From Dehalobacter sp. (GTDB taxonomy: Bacteria; Bacillota; Desulfitobacteriia; Desulfitobacteriales; Syntrophobotulaceae): a stretch of 55,738 nt of DNA. The first letter of the stretch is position 1. Each line of letters starts with the position of its first letter. Position numbers and translations under genes: made by a program. The stretch is from contig JAMPIU010000018.1 in the NCBI GenBank assembly GCA_023667845.1, forward strand, positions 1 through 55,738, in the 5' to 3' direction. The notes beneath the pieces were generated by a model. It had not been told where the DNA came from. It made no database searches and saw only the letters and a program-made list of their open reading frames with translations. Below, piece after piece: positions 1 to 7,375 of this stretch.

Positions 1-1314
1 ATGTCTGAAGATAAAATAAAAGCCATGTGGGAAGAAGATGGTGATCTCATGCGTCTTAAGAAATTTTTTGGTTATGTCTATCAGGACGACGGTCTTAAGG
101 AGCGGATCAAAGATAAAACCCGGGGAAAAATTTTGGATTCTGTTAAAAATCAACCGCTGGAAAACATGACGTTCGTGGCTGCTGAAGCCAATACCAGCAT
201 TCCTTTCTTGCAAACACGGCAAAAGAAGAACAGAATATCTGCGCTTGCAGCACGGCTGAAAAACAAACTTTTATATGGAAATAAAAAAGCATTTGCATTG
301 ATCGGCTGTGCCGCTGTCGTAGTGCTGGCCGTTGGTCTTGGCGTGAATGGAATCCTGATGGGGGATGGTTTGCAGAAAGAGGTCAGTTCACTGCAAACGA
401 CAACAGATCGTACCACGGATGATATGGGGAATGAACTTGCAGCGAGCCCTGATGCCGGTGTTGCGGCTGAATCTGGAGGGGGAGTAGCTGACTCCGCTAA
501 TACGGTTTCTCCTTCGTTTACTGAATCTGCTGCTCAGAAAAAAAGTTCGGAGAATTCAGTTCCGGGTGGATCTGCAGCCTACGATTTTTCCCGGCAGAAA
601 ATCATCTATTCGCTCGATGTTTTCCTGAAGGCAGATGATGTCGCCGCTGCGGCAAAGGCTATCGAGGAGAAGACCAAGGCCCTTGGCGGATACATCGCCG
701 AATCGACCCGCAGTAATTATGACAGCAGCGTGACGGCTTTTCTCTCCTTAAGAATACCGGCCAAACAATTCCAAACGTTTCAAGACAGTATTCCCCAGTT
801 CGGCACCATCGTCAATCAACACCAGTATACCGAAGATGTATCGACGGCTTATTTTGATGCCGAAACTCGATTGAGATCTTGGGAGGTTCAGGAGCAACGG
901 TACTTGGAAATTCTCGAAAAGGCGAATTCCGTTGAGGACATTCTGAAAATTGAAAGTTCCCTGGTTACAGTCCGTCAAGAGATCGAAAGCCTGAAAGGGC
1001 AGCTCAAATACTATGACAACCGGGTAGAATACTCCCAGGTCACCATCAATATTGAGCAGGCCCGGAACGACCTGACGGTCAATAATCCCTGGCAGCCGAT
1101 ATCGCTGAAGAATACCTTCATTGCCGTAAAGAATGCTTTGATCAAGACTGTAAGCTTCCTCTGGAATGCGCTCAACTATGTGTTGGTCTTCATCGGCTAT
1201 GCGCTGCCGGTATTGATGATCCTGCTGCTGATCTGGCTGGTCTTCCGGATCATTAAAAAACACAGGATGCTTTCGGAGAAAAGTTTTAGACAAAATAAGG
1301 AAGATGAAGAATAA
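1..1314 (+). CDS. DUF4349-domain membrane protein
   Basis: The 437-residue protein begins exactly at the window edge, so its ribosome binding site and any upstream partner cannot be seen and a longer N-terminus is possible. Residues 1-95 are charged and cytosolic-looking, 97-116 form a membrane segment, and a low-complexity Ser/Ala/Gly linker follows. A DUF4349-like extracytoplasmic domain covers roughly 195-360, including a coiled-coil stretch rich in Glu, Lys and Leu near 285-340. A second membrane segment lies near 390-418, before a basic tail. DUF4349 proteins are often found beside ECF sigma factors as anti-sigma-like or envelope proteins, but no zinc-finger anti-sigma motif is seen here. 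The function is unknown. Confidence 0.75.
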   Translation: MSEDKIKAMWEEDGDLMRLKKFFGYVYQDDGLKERIKDKTRGKILDSVKNQPLENMTFVAAEANTSIPFLQTRQKKNRISALAARLKNKLLYGNKKAFALIGCAAVVVLAVGLGVNGILMGDGLQKEVSSLQTTTDRTTDDMGNELAASPDAGVAAESGGGVADSANTVSPSFTESAAQKKSSENSVPGGSAAYDFSRQKIIYSLDVFLKADDVAAAAKAIEEKTKALGGYIAESTRSNYDSSVTAFLSLRIPAKQFQTFQDSIPQFGTIVNQHQYTEDVSTAYFDAETRLRSWEVQEQRYLEILEKANSVEDILKIESSLVTVRQEIESLKGQLKYYDNRVEYSQVTINIEQARNDLTVNNPWQPISLKNTFIAVKNALIKTVSFLWNALNYVLVFIGYALPVLMILLLIWLVFRIIKKHRMLSEKSFRQNKEDEE

Positions 1315-1344
1315 AACCTTATATTTATAACAAAACGATCGATG

Positions 1345-1393
1345 ATAAGGCTAGGATGTCGTTGTACGACGCTACATCCTAGCCTTATTTTTT
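1345..1393 (+). terminator. Intrinsic terminator after DUF4349 gene
   Basis: A perfect 15-bp inverted repeat (1345-1359 with 1374-1388) and a 14-nt loop run straight into a T-rich tract. It lies 31 bp after the stop codon of the first gene and isolates it from the dehalogenase operon. Confidence 0.9.
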
Positions 1394-1453
1394 ATAAATT
1401 TATTTTAAATAAAAAAACAGAGAAATTCCTGAAATTAGAAAAATAATCACTAA

Positions 1454-1467
1454 TTAGTAGCTACTAA
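1454..1467 (+). promoter_or_regulatory. Dehalobox (CprK-family operator) for rdhBA
   Basis: The site TTAGTAGCTACTAA is a perfect 14-bp palindrome with the 5-4-5 layout of CprK dehaloboxes (TTAAT-N4-ATTAA type). Its centre at 1460.5 is 41.5 bp upstream of the transcription start expected from the -10 box at 1490-1495, the usual geometry of a class II CRP/FNR-type activator. No good -35 hexamer is present, which fits activator dependence. Binding by the regulator encoded at 3595 is inferred. Confidence 0.75.
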
Positions 1468-1489
1468 GAGATATTACGTATTACAGAGA

Positions 1490-1495
1490 TATAAT
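1490..1495 (+). promoter_or_regulatory. -10 box of the rdhBA promoter
   Basis: A consensus TATAAT predicts a start near 1502, leaving a leader of about 55 nt before rdhB. The position 17 bp upstream has no recognisable -35 box, and the palindrome at 1454-1467 occupies the activator position instead. Confidence 0.65.
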
Positions 1496-1556
1496 GCGAG
1501 TGACTTGAGTTTATTTTATAGACTCGATGTGAAAAGTATGGAAAGGGGGTGTTAAC

Positions 1557-1871
1557 GTGTTGAATGTAGTTCTCATTTTTGTTGTTGGAATGCTCTTTTT
1601 AGCAGGTATTTTAGCCCTGAGACCTTACGCAAACAAGGCGGACAAAAAGAAAACTGTGCTTAATTGGTTTCTGTATTTGGTCTGGTTTCTGATTACTTGT
1701 ATCGGGTTATCTTTCATTGTGCTTAATGCTCAGATTGGTCATGTCAAAGCTACGAGTACCGGAATCTTTCTTTTTTTTGGGCTATCCATCGTCATCGGAA
1801 TCGTATTAGCAAGATTAGTGGGATTGATAGGTCTAGGTAAGAAACAAAAAAGTTCTAATTTGACGAGTTAA
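1557..1871 (+). CDS. rdhB: Reductive dehalogenase membrane anchor (RdhB/CprB type)
   Basis: This is a 104-residue, very hydrophobic protein with three predicted membrane helices (about 1-20, 35-55 and 63-92), the standard size and topology of PceB/CprB anchors. Such anchors hold the Tat-exported dehalogenase on the outer face of the cytoplasmic membrane. The GTG start at 1557 is preceded by a strong GAAAGGGGG site at 1541-1549. The stop lies 13 bp before rdhA and the two genes are surely cotranscribed from the dehalobox promoter. The B-before-A order matches cprBA loci. The assignment rests on topology and context, since these anchors have few conserved residues. Confidence 0.88.
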   Translation: MLNVVLIFVVGMLFLAGILALRPYANKADKKKTVLNWFLYLVWFLITCIGLSFIVLNAQIGHVKATSTGIFLFFGLSIVIGIVLARLVGLIGLGKKQKSSNLTS

Positions 1872-1884
1872 GAGGTGAGAAGTA

Positions 1885-3225
1885 ATGTCAAAATTTCTAG
1901 AAGAAAAACAGCAGGAACAAGGATTCCAGATGAACCGACGTAAATTTTTGAAGGCAGGGGCTGCTTCTGCACTGGCAGTAGGGATTGTTGGCGCAATCGG
2001 AGTTTTGCCGTCAGAAGCTATGGCAAGCCAGACAGGTTCTCAAAACGGAGCCAAATCCAAGCTGCATCCCAATGTAGATTATGGTGGTGCCACTGTCCGA
2101 TTCGTTGAGAATAACGATCAATGGCTCGGAACTTCAAAGATCGTCGGTTCTATTAAAAACACCCATGCAGCAGACGCAGGATTCAATTATGCTATTCGTG
2201 GTAAACTAACCCCCGAAGCTCAAAAAGAATCCTTCCACTATCACTTTGTTGGCAAACATCCTCTTAATGCTGCTCTTATGGGATTCGTCGGTGTTATCGG
2301 TCCAGACGCACTGTGCGGCGGGAAACCGGCTCCTGAAAAGCTGCCGATTCCTGATCCTGCACAAATGTCCCAACACATTAAGGATTGCGCGTATTTTTTG
2401 CGGGCTGACGAAGTTGGAATCGGCAAGATGCCCGCTTATGCTTATTATAGTTACAGGTCCCCTTCGCAGGATAATTTGTTTAAGAATGGGGATGATTTGT
2501 CTAAGTCAATTCCGGTCACAGAGAGGATGCCTTATGTCATTACGTTTATGATTGACCAGCATTTGGAAACGATGTTGGGTTCGACCGGATATGATGGTAT
2601 CAGTGCTGGCCAATCCTTCCGTTCATATCATGCCTCCGGTGTTATTGCGGTCATCTTAGCGAGTTATATTCGTAACCTGGGTTATAATGCCAGGGCAAAT
2701 CATATTTCCAACTATGAAGCAGTCATGGGTCCCTGCCTGATAGCGTCGGGATTGGGCGAGCTATCCAGAACAGGAGACTGCGTAGCTCATCCCCGTCTGG
2801 GATTCCGCCATAAGTGTGCAGCTGTAACCACGGATCTGCCGCTCGCTCCTGATAATCCCATTGATTTTGGCTTGCAGGATTTTTGTCGAGTGTGTAAAAA
2901 ATGCGCTGATAACTGTCCAGGGGGCGCTATTACATTTGATGATGATCCAGTCGAGCACAATGGATACTTGAGATGGAACTCTGACGCTCAAAAATGCACC
3001 ATATTCCGGTCAACAAACAAAGAAGGCTCTTCCTGCGGCAGGTGTATGAAAGTATGCCCTTGGGATTCAAAAGAACAATCCTGGTTCCATGAAGCAGGTA
3101 CTTGGATCGGCAGTAAAGGCGAGACCTCATCCAGATTGCTTAAGACAATCGATGATATGTTTGGCTATGGTACGGAACAGATCGAAAAATATAAATGGTG
3201 GCTGGAATGGCCCGAGAGGTATTAG
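1885..3225 (+). CDS. rdhA: CprA-type reductive dehalogenase, catalytic subunit
   Basis: This 446-residue corrinoid and iron-sulfur enzyme removes halogen from an organohalide as the terminal step of respiration. A Tat signal with twin arginines R18-R19 (NRRKFLK) and a hydrophobic stretch to about residue 40 directs folded export. Two C-terminal cluster motifs are complete: C334-x2-C337-x2-C340-x3-C344-P and C371-x12-C384-x2-C387-x3-C391-P. From memory, long stretches match CprA ortho-chlorophenol dehalogenases of Desulfitobacterium (for example [10 protein letters not shown]-like, [16 protein letters not shown] and [10 protein letters not shown] segments), and the length matches CprA (447) rather than PceA (about 550). 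The substrate is therefore plausibly a chlorinated phenol or other aromatic, but sequence alone cannot fix it. No rdhC or rdhT gene accompanies it. Confidence 0.95.
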   Translation: MSKFLEEKQQEQGFQMNRRKFLKAGAASALAVGIVGAIGVLPSEAMASQTGSQNGAKSKLHPNVDYGGATVRFVENNDQWLGTSKIVGSIKNTHAADAGFNYAIRGKLTPEAQKESFHYHFVGKHPLNAALMGFVGVIGPDALCGGKPAPEKLPIPDPAQMSQHIKDCAYFLRADEVGIGKMPAYAYYSYRSPSQDNLFKNGDDLSKSIPVTERMPYVITFMIDQHLETMLGSTGYDGISAGQSFRSYHASGVIAVILASYIRNLGYNARANHISNYEAVMGPCLIASGLGELSRTGDCVAHPRLGFRHKCAAVTTDLPLAPDNPIDFGLQDFCRVCKKCADNCPGGAITFDDDPVEHNGYLRWNSDAQKCTIFRSTNKEGSSCGRCMKVCPWDSKEQSWFHEAGTWIGSKGETSSRLLKTIDDMFGYGTEQIEKYKWWLEWPERY

Positions 3226-3260
3226 CCGCCAAACAATAATCGGTTCAGTTTTCTCATTAG

Positions 3261-3308
3261 GTATATCTTTAAGCGGCCGGGGCTTTATCTTGCCGCTTAA
3301 AGATATAC
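3261..3308 (+). terminator. Strong hairpin after rdhA
   Basis: A perfect 17-bp inverted repeat (3261-3277 with 3292-3308) with a 14-nt loop starts 36 bp after the rdhA stop. No T tract follows on either strand, so it may stabilise the 3' end of the rdhBA transcript or act as a non-canonical terminator. Confidence 0.6.
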
Positions 3309-3480
3309 GAAAACAAATATTTATTATTGCAATTGGTCTTCATCAAAAAATATTGCAGAGATTTAATCGTCATTTGAAAAGAATCCTCCTTCTTTTTTCT
3401 AATGACTTTTTTGGTTTCAGCAAATAGCCTTCGTTCAACTTATTGTAATGTACCTCAGCTTTCCTATCCCTTTTAAGGGA

Positions 3481-3494
3481 CTAATACCTATTAA
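3481..3494 (+). promoter_or_regulatory. Dehalobox-like site upstream of the CprK-like gene
   Basis: CTAAT-ACCT-ATTAA departs at one base from the palindromic 5-4-5 dehalobox. Its centre is about 66 bp upstream of the transcription start expected from the TATAAT at 3542-3547, a class I activator-like spacing. This suggests, but does not show, autoregulation of the regulator gene. Confidence 0.45.
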
Positions 3495-3541
3495 ATTTTT
3501 GAAGACTAAGCTTAAAACAACAAGAAAACCACCATAACGGG

Positions 3542-3547
3542 TATAAT
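3542..3547 (+). promoter_or_regulatory. -10 box for the CprK-like regulator
   Basis: A consensus TATAAT lies 48 bp upstream of the TTG start. The -35 region is poor, in keeping with weak or activator-assisted expression. Confidence 0.45.
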
Positions 3548-3594
3548 GAGAGTAACCACAGTATTATATTTTCTTTTAAAAGGTGGGGATAACT

Positions 3595-4302
3595 TTGGAA
3601 AACGGGAAACTATCGAATTGTATAATAAAGATGCCTATTATTCCAACATTTGATCCCATTGAAGAGCTAAACATGTATACTTCTCTTGGAAGCCTGCATA
3701 CATTTGCAAGAGGAAGCAAGATCGTTTCGCCCGGCATACCTTTTAGTAATGTTATTTTCTTGATTTCAGGACAACTTGACGTGAGTATGGTATCGCGGAA
3801 TGGTGAGGAGAAGTACCTGCTTGAAGTTTTTAAGAACGGCATAGCGGTGGCTTTAAACCAAAATGATGATCATGAATTTCAAATTACTGCAGTAAAAGAT
3901 TGCACTGTCTGTTTTTTTCCTTTGGACATGATGGTTGCAATATTATCGCAGAATACTCGTTTATTAAAAAATTTTATCTTGAATCTTATACAAAAAACGC
4001 AATACTTCATGTATCAATCAAGGGACTTCTATCAAAGCCGCCCTTCTGCTAGGGTATTCTCTTTTCTATATAACCTCTGTCTGACAAAAGGAAATCGGGT
4101 GAATGACTATTATGAGTTAGCGGTTGAGAATGTGTCACAAAAGACGATTGCCAAAATAACAGGAACCCATCCTGTCACCGTTTGTAAATTATTTACTTAT
4201 CTTAGTAAAGAAGGCATTATAAAAAAGAATAGAAAAGTCATAAAGGTTTACGATCTCAATAAATTATGTAACCTTATTGCAAATGAGGAATTAACATATT
4301 AA
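3595..4302 (+). CDS. cprK: CRP/FNR-family regulator, CprK/RdhK type
   Basis: This 235-residue transcription factor has an N-terminal cyclic-nucleotide-binding-like beta barrel (about 15-120), a dimerisation helix, and a C-terminal winged helix with the recognition segment THPVTVCKLFTYL. CprK proteins bind halogenated aromatics in the barrel and activate rdh operons at dehaloboxes. Remembered CprK1 aligns throughout, and the Cys at residue 9 and the Cys in the TVCFF segment fall where CprK1 has redox-sensitive cysteines 11 and 105. I chose TTG 3595 because AGGTGGGG at 3581-3588 is then correctly spaced; an in-frame GTG at 3583 would sit inside that site. The gene lies downstream of rdhA, the obvious target. 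Confidence 0.9.
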   Translation: MENGKLSNCIIKMPIIPTFDPIEELNMYTSLGSLHTFARGSKIVSPGIPFSNVIFLISGQLDVSMVSRNGEEKYLLEVFKNGIAVALNQNDDHEFQITAVKDCTVCFFPLDMMVAILSQNTRLLKNFILNLIQKTQYFMYQSRDFYQSRPSARVFSFLYNLCLTKGNRVNDYYELAVENVSQKTIAKITGTHPVTVCKLFTYLSKEGIIKKNRKVIKVYDLNKLCNLIANEELTY

Positions 4303-4340
4303 ATCAACCTGATAATTAAAAATGCGGTGGGGGTAATGTA

Positions 4341-4373
4341 AAATATCAAGGGATCTGTCCCTTGATATTTTAT
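4341..4373 (+). terminator. Terminator after cprK-like gene
   Basis: A 13-bp perfect stem (4341-4353 with 4358-4370) with a 4-nt loop ends in a short T/A-rich tail, 38 bp after the stop codon. Confidence 0.75.
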
Positions 4374-4431
4374 AATGATGATATGCTTTAAAAAAACGTT
4401 TTATATCTTTTGATTTGTTTTGTGTAAAATT

Positions 4432-4698
4432 TTATTTCTCTAACTCGCCTTTTCGGATATTGTACTCTTCCAGGTCGATTTCCCCTTTGGCATATCGTTC
4501 GCGTAAGATGATCATAGCATGGTCTTCCGGTTTACCGGAGGCGTTCTGTCTGTCCAGATAACTTCTAATAAGCCTGACTGCAAGAAAAATAATTCCCAGC
4601 CAGAAAAGCAATTGGATGATCATGATAGCAAATCCCATCCAGGAATAATTGCCTCCCATCATCCAGTCTCCACCTGGTCCATACCAGCCTCGCATCAT
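4432..4698 (-). CDS. Small SHOCT-domain membrane protein
   Basis: The 88-residue protein has a Gly/Trp/Met-rich N-terminus, one membrane helix (about 20-45) and a C-terminal SHOCT motif of about 28 residues, with the typical LRERYAKGEIDLEEY pattern. SHOCT modules are short oligomerisation or targeting tails on many small bacterial membrane proteins, and their roles are mostly unknown. An AAGGAGGT site at 4708-4715 supports the start at 4698; the next codon is also ATG. It faces the dehalogenase regulator convergently and need not be linked to it. Confidence 0.8.
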   Translation of the reverse strand: MMRGWYGPGGDWMMGGNYSWMGFAIMIIQLLFWLGIIFLAVRLIRSYLDRQNASGKPEDHAMIILRERYAKGEIDLEEYNIRKGELEK

Positions 4699-4715
4699 TT
4701 TTAGTTACCTCCTTT

Positions 4716-5104
4716 TATATTCTCTTGGATTTTCTAGGCCATTTAAAAAAGTAAATCCTAGTTTTGGAAACTATTTTTTTTGATTAAACCATTGTCATCA
4801 ATATTTTGTACTGTTTGTGCCTGATTTATGATGGCTGTAATCTGAGAAAAGGAAATGGAATTGGTAATGAATATGCTGCAGTTTTTTGGCAAGTATAGTG
4901 ACAGAATGAAAGCCTCACAGTTTGATCTTGAATATTTGTGAAGAAAGTACTGGATGAACGTTGGCAGGAAAAAATAATTTTTCGCGTGTAAAGGGGATTT
5001 CTAAAAGTTAGCGAAACAATATGTTTAAAAACTAAACCATGCCAGTAGATGAACAGAGAAAAATGATAGAGAAAATGACCGAGAAAAACTAAGATGATAG
5101 GAAG
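4716..5104. other. Intergenic stretch with no supported gene
   Basis: About 390 bp of AT-rich sequence lies between the divergent SHOCT gene and the lipid kinase gene. Only very short open frames occur, for example 28 codons near 4855, and none has a convincing ribosome binding site. It presumably holds two divergent promoters, but I see no clear hexamer pair. Confidence 0.5.
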
Positions 5105-5110
5105 ATGAGA

Positions 5111-6046
5111 ATGAGCCAGCAGAAATCATGGTTTGCTGTTGTGAATCCCCGGTCAGCAAATGGAAAAACGCAGGGACTTTGGCCAGGGTATTACCAGCAG
5201 CTTCAGCAGGCGGGAATACAGGTCGATTATGCGCTGACCTCCCGCTCCGGGGGAGGAACAGAAATAACACGTATGGCTCTGGACGAAGGGTATCGGAAGA
5301 TAATTGCTGTCGGAGGAGACGGAACTGTCAATGAGGTGCTTAATGGTCTGATTGAGAAGGACCGGCTTGTCGCGGACGATATCGAACTGGCTGTTTTTGA
5401 ACAGGGAACAGGCGGGGATTTTGTAAGGACAATAAAAACAGGCAAAGAAAAAGGTCTGAAAGCCTTGATCAGGATGCTGAAGGAGCCCAATATCATTCTT
5501 TCTGATCTTGGCCGAGTTGACTTTCTGAATTTTGAAGGGGAAGAACGGACACGTTATTTTCTGAATGCATCCAATGTCGGAGTCGGCGCGGAAGCGGTCC
5601 ACAGGACCAATTGCCGGAGTAAAGCGATGGGCAGCAAGCTCTCTTATCTGACCAGTACTTTAGAAGCTGTTCTATCGTACAAGAGCGTCTGCGTTTCTCT
5701 GAAAATGGACCAGGATACATTCTGGGAAGGGAATATCTGGGGGCTTATGGTCTGCAACGGTCAATATATTGGCGGCGGAATGCGTATTGCGCCTGATGCC
5801 CGCCTGGATGATGGTTTGTTCGATCTGGTTGTGATAAAAGAAATGAAGCTGTCCAGGCTCTTTTCACGCTTTCCGCTGCTTTATAAAGGTCAACATATCC
5901 ATCTTCCTGAAGTCCAAGTGTTCCGCTGTAAGGAAATTGCACTGCATATACCGGATTCCATACTTTTTGAAACCGACGGGGAGATCCCGGGGGTATGTCC
6001 GAAGGCATACCGGGTAATCCCTAAGTGCTTGAAACTATGGGTATAA
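5111..6046 (+). CDS. Diacylglycerol/lipid kinase family protein (YegS/DagK-like)
   Basis: This is an ATP-dependent lipid kinase of the DAGK catalytic-domain family, likely phosphorylating diacylglycerol or a related membrane lipid. The nucleotide-binding motif GGDGTVNEVLNG lies at residues 68-79, and FEQGTGGDFVRT and NASNVGVGAE segments are further family landmarks. A YegS-like beta-sandwich C-terminal half completes the fold. Length (311 residues) is normal. ATG 5111 is preferred because AGGAAG at 5099-5104 is then 6 nt away; ATG 5105 would abut it. The gene stands alone, so the exact substrate is not given by context. Confidence 0.85.
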   Translation: MSQQKSWFAVVNPRSANGKTQGLWPGYYQQLQQAGIQVDYALTSRSGGGTEITRMALDEGYRKIIAVGGDGTVNEVLNGLIEKDRLVADDIELAVFEQGTGGDFVRTIKTGKEKGLKALIRMLKEPNIILSDLGRVDFLNFEGEERTRYFLNASNVGVGAEAVHRTNCRSKAMGSKLSYLTSTLEAVLSYKSVCVSLKMDQDTFWEGNIWGLMVCNGQYIGGGMRIAPDARLDDGLFDLVVIKEMKLSRLFSRFPLLYKGQHIHLPEVQVFRCKEIALHIPDSILFETDGEIPGVCPKAYRVIPKCLKLWV

Positions 6047-6138
6047 GTTTCCGTTAACATTAAAACCATACGGATGAATACGCATATAGACGAAGATTCT
6101 GCAAGGTCAGCTAAAGACAAATATATGTCTGACCAATA

Positions 6139-6167
6139 TTGACCTTTAAAGGAATTTTGCATATAAT
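6139..6167 (+). promoter_or_regulatory. Sigma-A type promoter of cbpA
   Basis: TTGACC (6139-6144) and TATAAT (6162-6167) are separated by 17 bp, predicting a start near 6174. This rules out translation starts upstream of about 6175 and supports GTG 6211. No CIRCE or CtsR operator is seen beside it. Confidence 0.75.
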
Positions 6168-6210
6168 ACAATTAATGGGTAAGGAAAGCAGTTTTGAGGT
6201 GGTGAGGACA

Positions 6211-7200
6211 GTGGATTTTAAAGATTATTATCAAATCTTAGGCGTTTCTCCGGATGCAGACAATAAGGCCATCAAAAAAGCATACCAGGCACTGGCCAAA
6301 AAGTATCATCCTGATTTAAACCAGGGTGATAAAGCCTCAGAAGAGAAATTTAAGGAAATTAATGAAGCCTATCAGGCGATATCCGATCCTGCCAAAAGAC
6401 AAAAATATGATGATTTAAGGGCAAACTACCAGCAATGGCAGTCGCACGGCGGCAGAGGGAATTCTTTTGACTGGTCGGCCTGGCAGGAATCACAGGGGAG
6501 CAACCGCTATACCCGTACAATGACGCCGGAAGAGTTCGCGGAAACATTTGGGGACAGAGGTTTTGGCTCTGGTGCCGGCAGGGGCATGGGGGGATTTTCT
6601 GATTTCTTTTCCTCGATCTTTGGCATGGGAGCAGGCTATGCTGATGATTCCGATGATTATTATTCGGATAGGATCAGAAGACCGCAGGCCGGCAGGGACA
6701 TTGAAGGTGAAATCAGTATTACGCTTGAAGAAGCCTATCATGGAACCAAACGGATGATTGAAGTCGGCGGCCGGAGAATTGAAGCCACTGTTCCGAAAGG
6801 TATTAAGCATAACAATAAAATTAGGCTCAGCGGACAGGGACAAGCAGGAGCGAAAGACGGAAACAAAGGAGACCTTCTGTTAACGGTAAAAATTCTGCCA
6901 CATGCTATCTATACCCAGGACGGAGATGATTTGTCCGCTAATATCGAAATCGATTTCTTCAAGGCTGTACTTGGCGGAGAAGCGCGCGTTAAAACGTTAG
7001 GCGGAGAAATATCCATTAAGATTCCTCCGCGCACCCAAACCGGAAAAAGTTTCCGTCTGAGAGGGAAAGGCATGCCTATTCTCAACAAACCGGGCCATTT
7101 CGGCGATTTTTACGCAAAGATTACGCTTGTCCTGCCCGAAGAGATGTCTGAGAAAGAAATGAGTACGCTTCAGGAATTAAGCCAGGAAAGAAACAGCTGA
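6211..7200 (+). CDS. cbpA: DnaJ-family co-chaperone, CbpA type
   Basis: The 329-residue Hsp40 protein carries an N-terminal J domain (about 1-68) with the HPD motif that stimulates DnaK ATPase, a Gly/Phe-rich linker, and a DnaJ C-terminal substrate-binding region. The zinc-finger domain of true DnaJ is absent, which defines the CbpA type. GTG 6211 is preceded by GAGGTGGTGAGG at 6196-6207, and the promoter at 6139-6167 excludes longer versions. It lies just upstream of clpB, so a disaggregation function together with DnaK and ClpB is likely. A dispersed repeat copy separates the two genes. Confidence 0.9.
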   Translation: MDFKDYYQILGVSPDADNKAIKKAYQALAKKYHPDLNQGDKASEEKFKEINEAYQAISDPAKRQKYDDLRANYQQWQSHGGRGNSFDWSAWQESQGSNRYTRTMTPEEFAETFGDRGFGSGAGRGMGGFSDFFSSIFGMGAGYADDSDDYYSDRIRRPQAGRDIEGEISITLEEAYHGTKRMIEVGGRRIEATVPKGIKHNNKIRLSGQGQAGAKDGNKGDLLLTVKILPHAIYTQDGDDLSANIEIDFFKAVLGGEARVKTLGGEISIKIPPRTQTGKSFRLRGKGMPILNKPGHFGDFYAKITLVLPEEMSEKEMSTLQELSQERNS

Positions 7201-7201
7201 T

Positions 7202-7310
7202 TACTCCAGAGTTAGGTCTGCATGCCGCAATTACCGGCGTCAAGGGAGCATAGAGGGCGCAATCTGCCGAAAGCGGTATTGTGGCATGCAGACCAGACCC
7301 AAATATGCTT
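7202..7310 (-). repeat. Dispersed palindromic element, copy A (shortest)
   Basis: Terminal inverted repeats 7215-7236 and 7274-7294 match apart from one substitution and one extra T. On the minus strand the copy shares its CCACAATACCGCTTTCGGC end, its GCTCCCTTGACGCC interior and its outer flank TCTGGAGTAAT with copies elsewhere in the window. The interior is much reduced (core 80 bp). It sits between cbpA and clpB and carries no coding sequence. An in-frame upstream extension of clpB would begin inside it, which argues against that longer start. Confidence 0.8.
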
Positions 7311-7375
7311 ACTTATTTATATATTCCGTTGACCTACCAAAAATACCGGTATGTTTACTCAAAGGAGTGATACGC

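Noticed and set aside
7286-7375. N-terminal extension of clpB by 30 codons
   Set aside because: It begins inside repeat copy A, has no ribosome site, and ATG 7376 has a strong one and the conserved ClpB N-terminus.
7201-7375. CIRCE or CtsR operator upstream of clpB
   Set aside because: Only a single GTTGACCT-like half-site is seen near 7328; no tandem heptads or 9-9-9 inverted repeat is present.
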